Below, piece after piece: positions 62,210-64,000 of a DNA stretch of 64,000 nt. A model generated the notes under the pieces. That model made no database searches, was not told where the DNA came from, and worked only from the letters and a program-made list of their open reading frames with translations. Position 1 is the first letter of the stretch, and every line of letters begins with the position of its first letter. The stretch is from Engraulis encrasicolus (Eukaryota; Chordata; Actinopteri; Clupeiformes; Engraulidae). Both the position numbers and the translations under genes were made by a program. Location of the stretch: assembly GCF_034702125.1 (NCBI RefSeq), contig NC_085878.1:18792057-18856056 (forward strand), read 5' to 3'.

Positions 62210-63935
62210 GAAGAATCCATTCGACGAAAAGACCTGTACCCGTTTATTCATACACGATTTTACCATACACATGCGCTTTACGCAAGCATTTTATTTGCAT
62301 GTGCAAGAAAACAAATATTGTATATGTAGGCTTGTAACATGATTGTATATATAAACTTTTAGTGATGTGTTATATTCCCACACACGTTTTCCAATTTGTG
62401 GTCCACAACAACCACAACAACAATGTGTATTCTCTTGGAAGAAGAACAATAATATATTGCAGAACTGGCTAGTGATCGCTGCAACATGAATGCATCTCTT
62501 GTCATTTTACATCCATAACACCGTTTTGGCTTTGGGTCAGTCAGTCAGAGATGGTTTCATGCTGCTGAAAATGCCAGTGTCAGTGCCAGTTATGAAGTGT
62601 GTAGCCTTTTTGGAACCGACAGCAGATCAGGTCGCTCTCTGCTAAAAACACTGAACTGCATCCTAACATTGCATAACATTGTATTAAACAAGGCCTTCAG
62701 TAATGGGTTAGGTCTTGGTCATTACAATGTAGGTGACAATTGTATTATAACAGAGGCTCTGCACAGACCAATAGACCAGATATAAAACCACAAGATCATT
62801 TCCTCCAGTTGTACCAATGAAGCATGAAACTCTGCTTTCCCAAAAAGCATTACCTGTAATACTGAGATTAAAGTTTCTAAGGTTTCTTACAACTGCAACA
62901 ACAACATTGCTGGGAAAAAGGCCAGAACAAAGACCTTAACCATGCTGGGGAATTAACCATGCTCGGAATTTCACTCTGATTTTAAATGAACCTTCATGCG
63001 GGTTCTGTTTACTTTACTTTACCCTGTCTGTGCTTATGCGCCGCACATGTAAGTTGCACTGTAAATACAGTATTCATCATTCACATATAAAAAGTGGGTC
63101 AATTTCTCCTGGTTATACGGCCCAGGATTGGTGCCACACCTGTTTTGTCTCACTATGTACATATGTCGGAAACCCCAGAGGCTTACTGACTTACTTGACT
63201 CAGTCACAGAGTCTATCTAATTGCTACACTAAAACAGCAAAACCCAGTGAGAGTAAATAACCCAAACGAAGTCTAGACATGTCTGCCGTTGCCAGTTGAC
63301 GTAATCCATTGTCCTCTGATGTTTTTTGGGGGGTCCATCTCTTCAACAATAGCTACAGAGGTCATATCAATAAACTTTACCTCTCAGTCTCAGGCAAGGC
63401 AGAAACACTTCATGCGTAAGTTCCATGTTTAAAACACTGCATGCTTAACATTTCATGCTTTTATTCTTAAATTAAAATTTTATCCTGAATAACCTGGTGC
63501 TTGGATTAGTTATTAATAAGTCTTTGACCATTCACAGTCCACTGCTGTGCTACTGCTGGAGACATACTCATGTTTTTATTATGTGGGATGAAAAACATTA
63601 ATATTGTGAGGGGAGTTTATGACAGCGGAGGTTTCCAGGCAGGTATGCTGTGGGGACCGGCTCATGCATTTACCAGAAGAGATTATAAGATGCAAAAATG
63701 TGTGAACAAGACATTCTCACGCATGCTTGAATGTGTTTTGATTTTACATGTATGTTGTTCCCCTTGAAGAACAGGTAGCATGGAATTCTGTGCCATTCTG
63801 TGTGTTTTTTTCTGTGCCATTTGCTTATTCTGGCCACATATTCAAGCTCCCAAAATGTATATACCCTTCATTTCACAGTCAAACTTCACATCTTGAGAAA
63901 ATATAATAATAATGACCCTGTTATTATTATACAGA
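62210..63935. other. Intergenic DNA without a recognised gene
   Basis: I see no exon, RNA gene or complete mobile element here. Reading frames are under 80 codons and lack splice context. Confidence 0.45.
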
Positions 63936-64000
63936 GATGGGACCAAGTCACTAATTTGCAAGTCTCAAGTCTTTCTAATCAAGTCCAAGTCAAGTCACAG
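63936..64000 (+). repeat. Start of a CAAGTC-rich repeat cut by the window edge
   Basis: GGGACCAAGTCACTAATTTG is followed by repeated AAGTC(T)CAAGTC words to the last base. This resembles the end of a common fish element made of CAAGTC repeats, but only 65 bp are visible. Confidence 0.5.

Overview
The window is from a teleost fish nuclear genome. The genes are split by GT-AG introns, the encoded proteins are vertebrate (PEX16, ARFGAP2, a furin-cleaved ZP-domain protein), the non-coding DNA is rich in (CA)n/(TG)n microsatellites, and it carries many tRNA-headed SINEs, hAT-type miniature elements, an L2-type LINE and a Ty3/Gypsy LTR element. The species cannot be named from the sequence.

Layout. 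1-2.6 kb is intergenic and holds interspersed repeats. 2.6-8.1 kb (+) is a complete 11-exon pex16 gene (340 aa). 9.7-13.7 kb (+) is a complete 8-exon gene for a type II membrane-anchored, cholinesterase-fold esterase (632 aa) whose catalytic triad is intact. 16.2-25.6 kb (-) is a complete 16-exon arfgap2 gene (536 aa). The esterase and arfgap2 are convergent, with candidate poly(A) signals only about 110 bp apart. 28.2-34.7 kb (+) is a 13-exon gene for a secreted/membrane ZP-domain protein (721 aa). For all four genes the exon lengths sum to an exact multiple of three and the splice phases agree throughout, so the models are self-consistent.

34.9-64 kb has no host coding gene that I can support. 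It is a transposon- and microsatellite-dense tract: nested hAT elements at 38.7-39.3 kb, a hAT-like element inside a (CA)n array at 40.4-41.85 kb, a full-length Ty3/Gypsy element with both LTRs, a 5-bp target duplication, PBS and PPT at 46.6-51.4 kb (-), a 5'-truncated L2 LINE at 53.5-54.3 kb (-), and a nested pair of TIR elements at 56.8-58.7 kb. A CpG-rich patch at about 55.4-55.7 kb ending in a good splice donor could be a non-coding first exon of a gene lying beyond the window.

The four host genes do not form a pathway. PEX16 acts in peroxisome membrane biogenesis, ARFGAP2 in COPI vesicle uncoating at the Golgi, the esterase is predicted at the cell surface or in the secretory lumen, and the ZP protein is an extracellular polymerising-type glycoprotein. 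The observations most worth following are the membrane-anchored esterase with a complete triad, the unnamed ZP-domain family member, the repeated association of transposons with dinucleotide/trinucleotide arrays, and the over-representation of the palindrome TAGGCCTA in the gene-poor part of the window.
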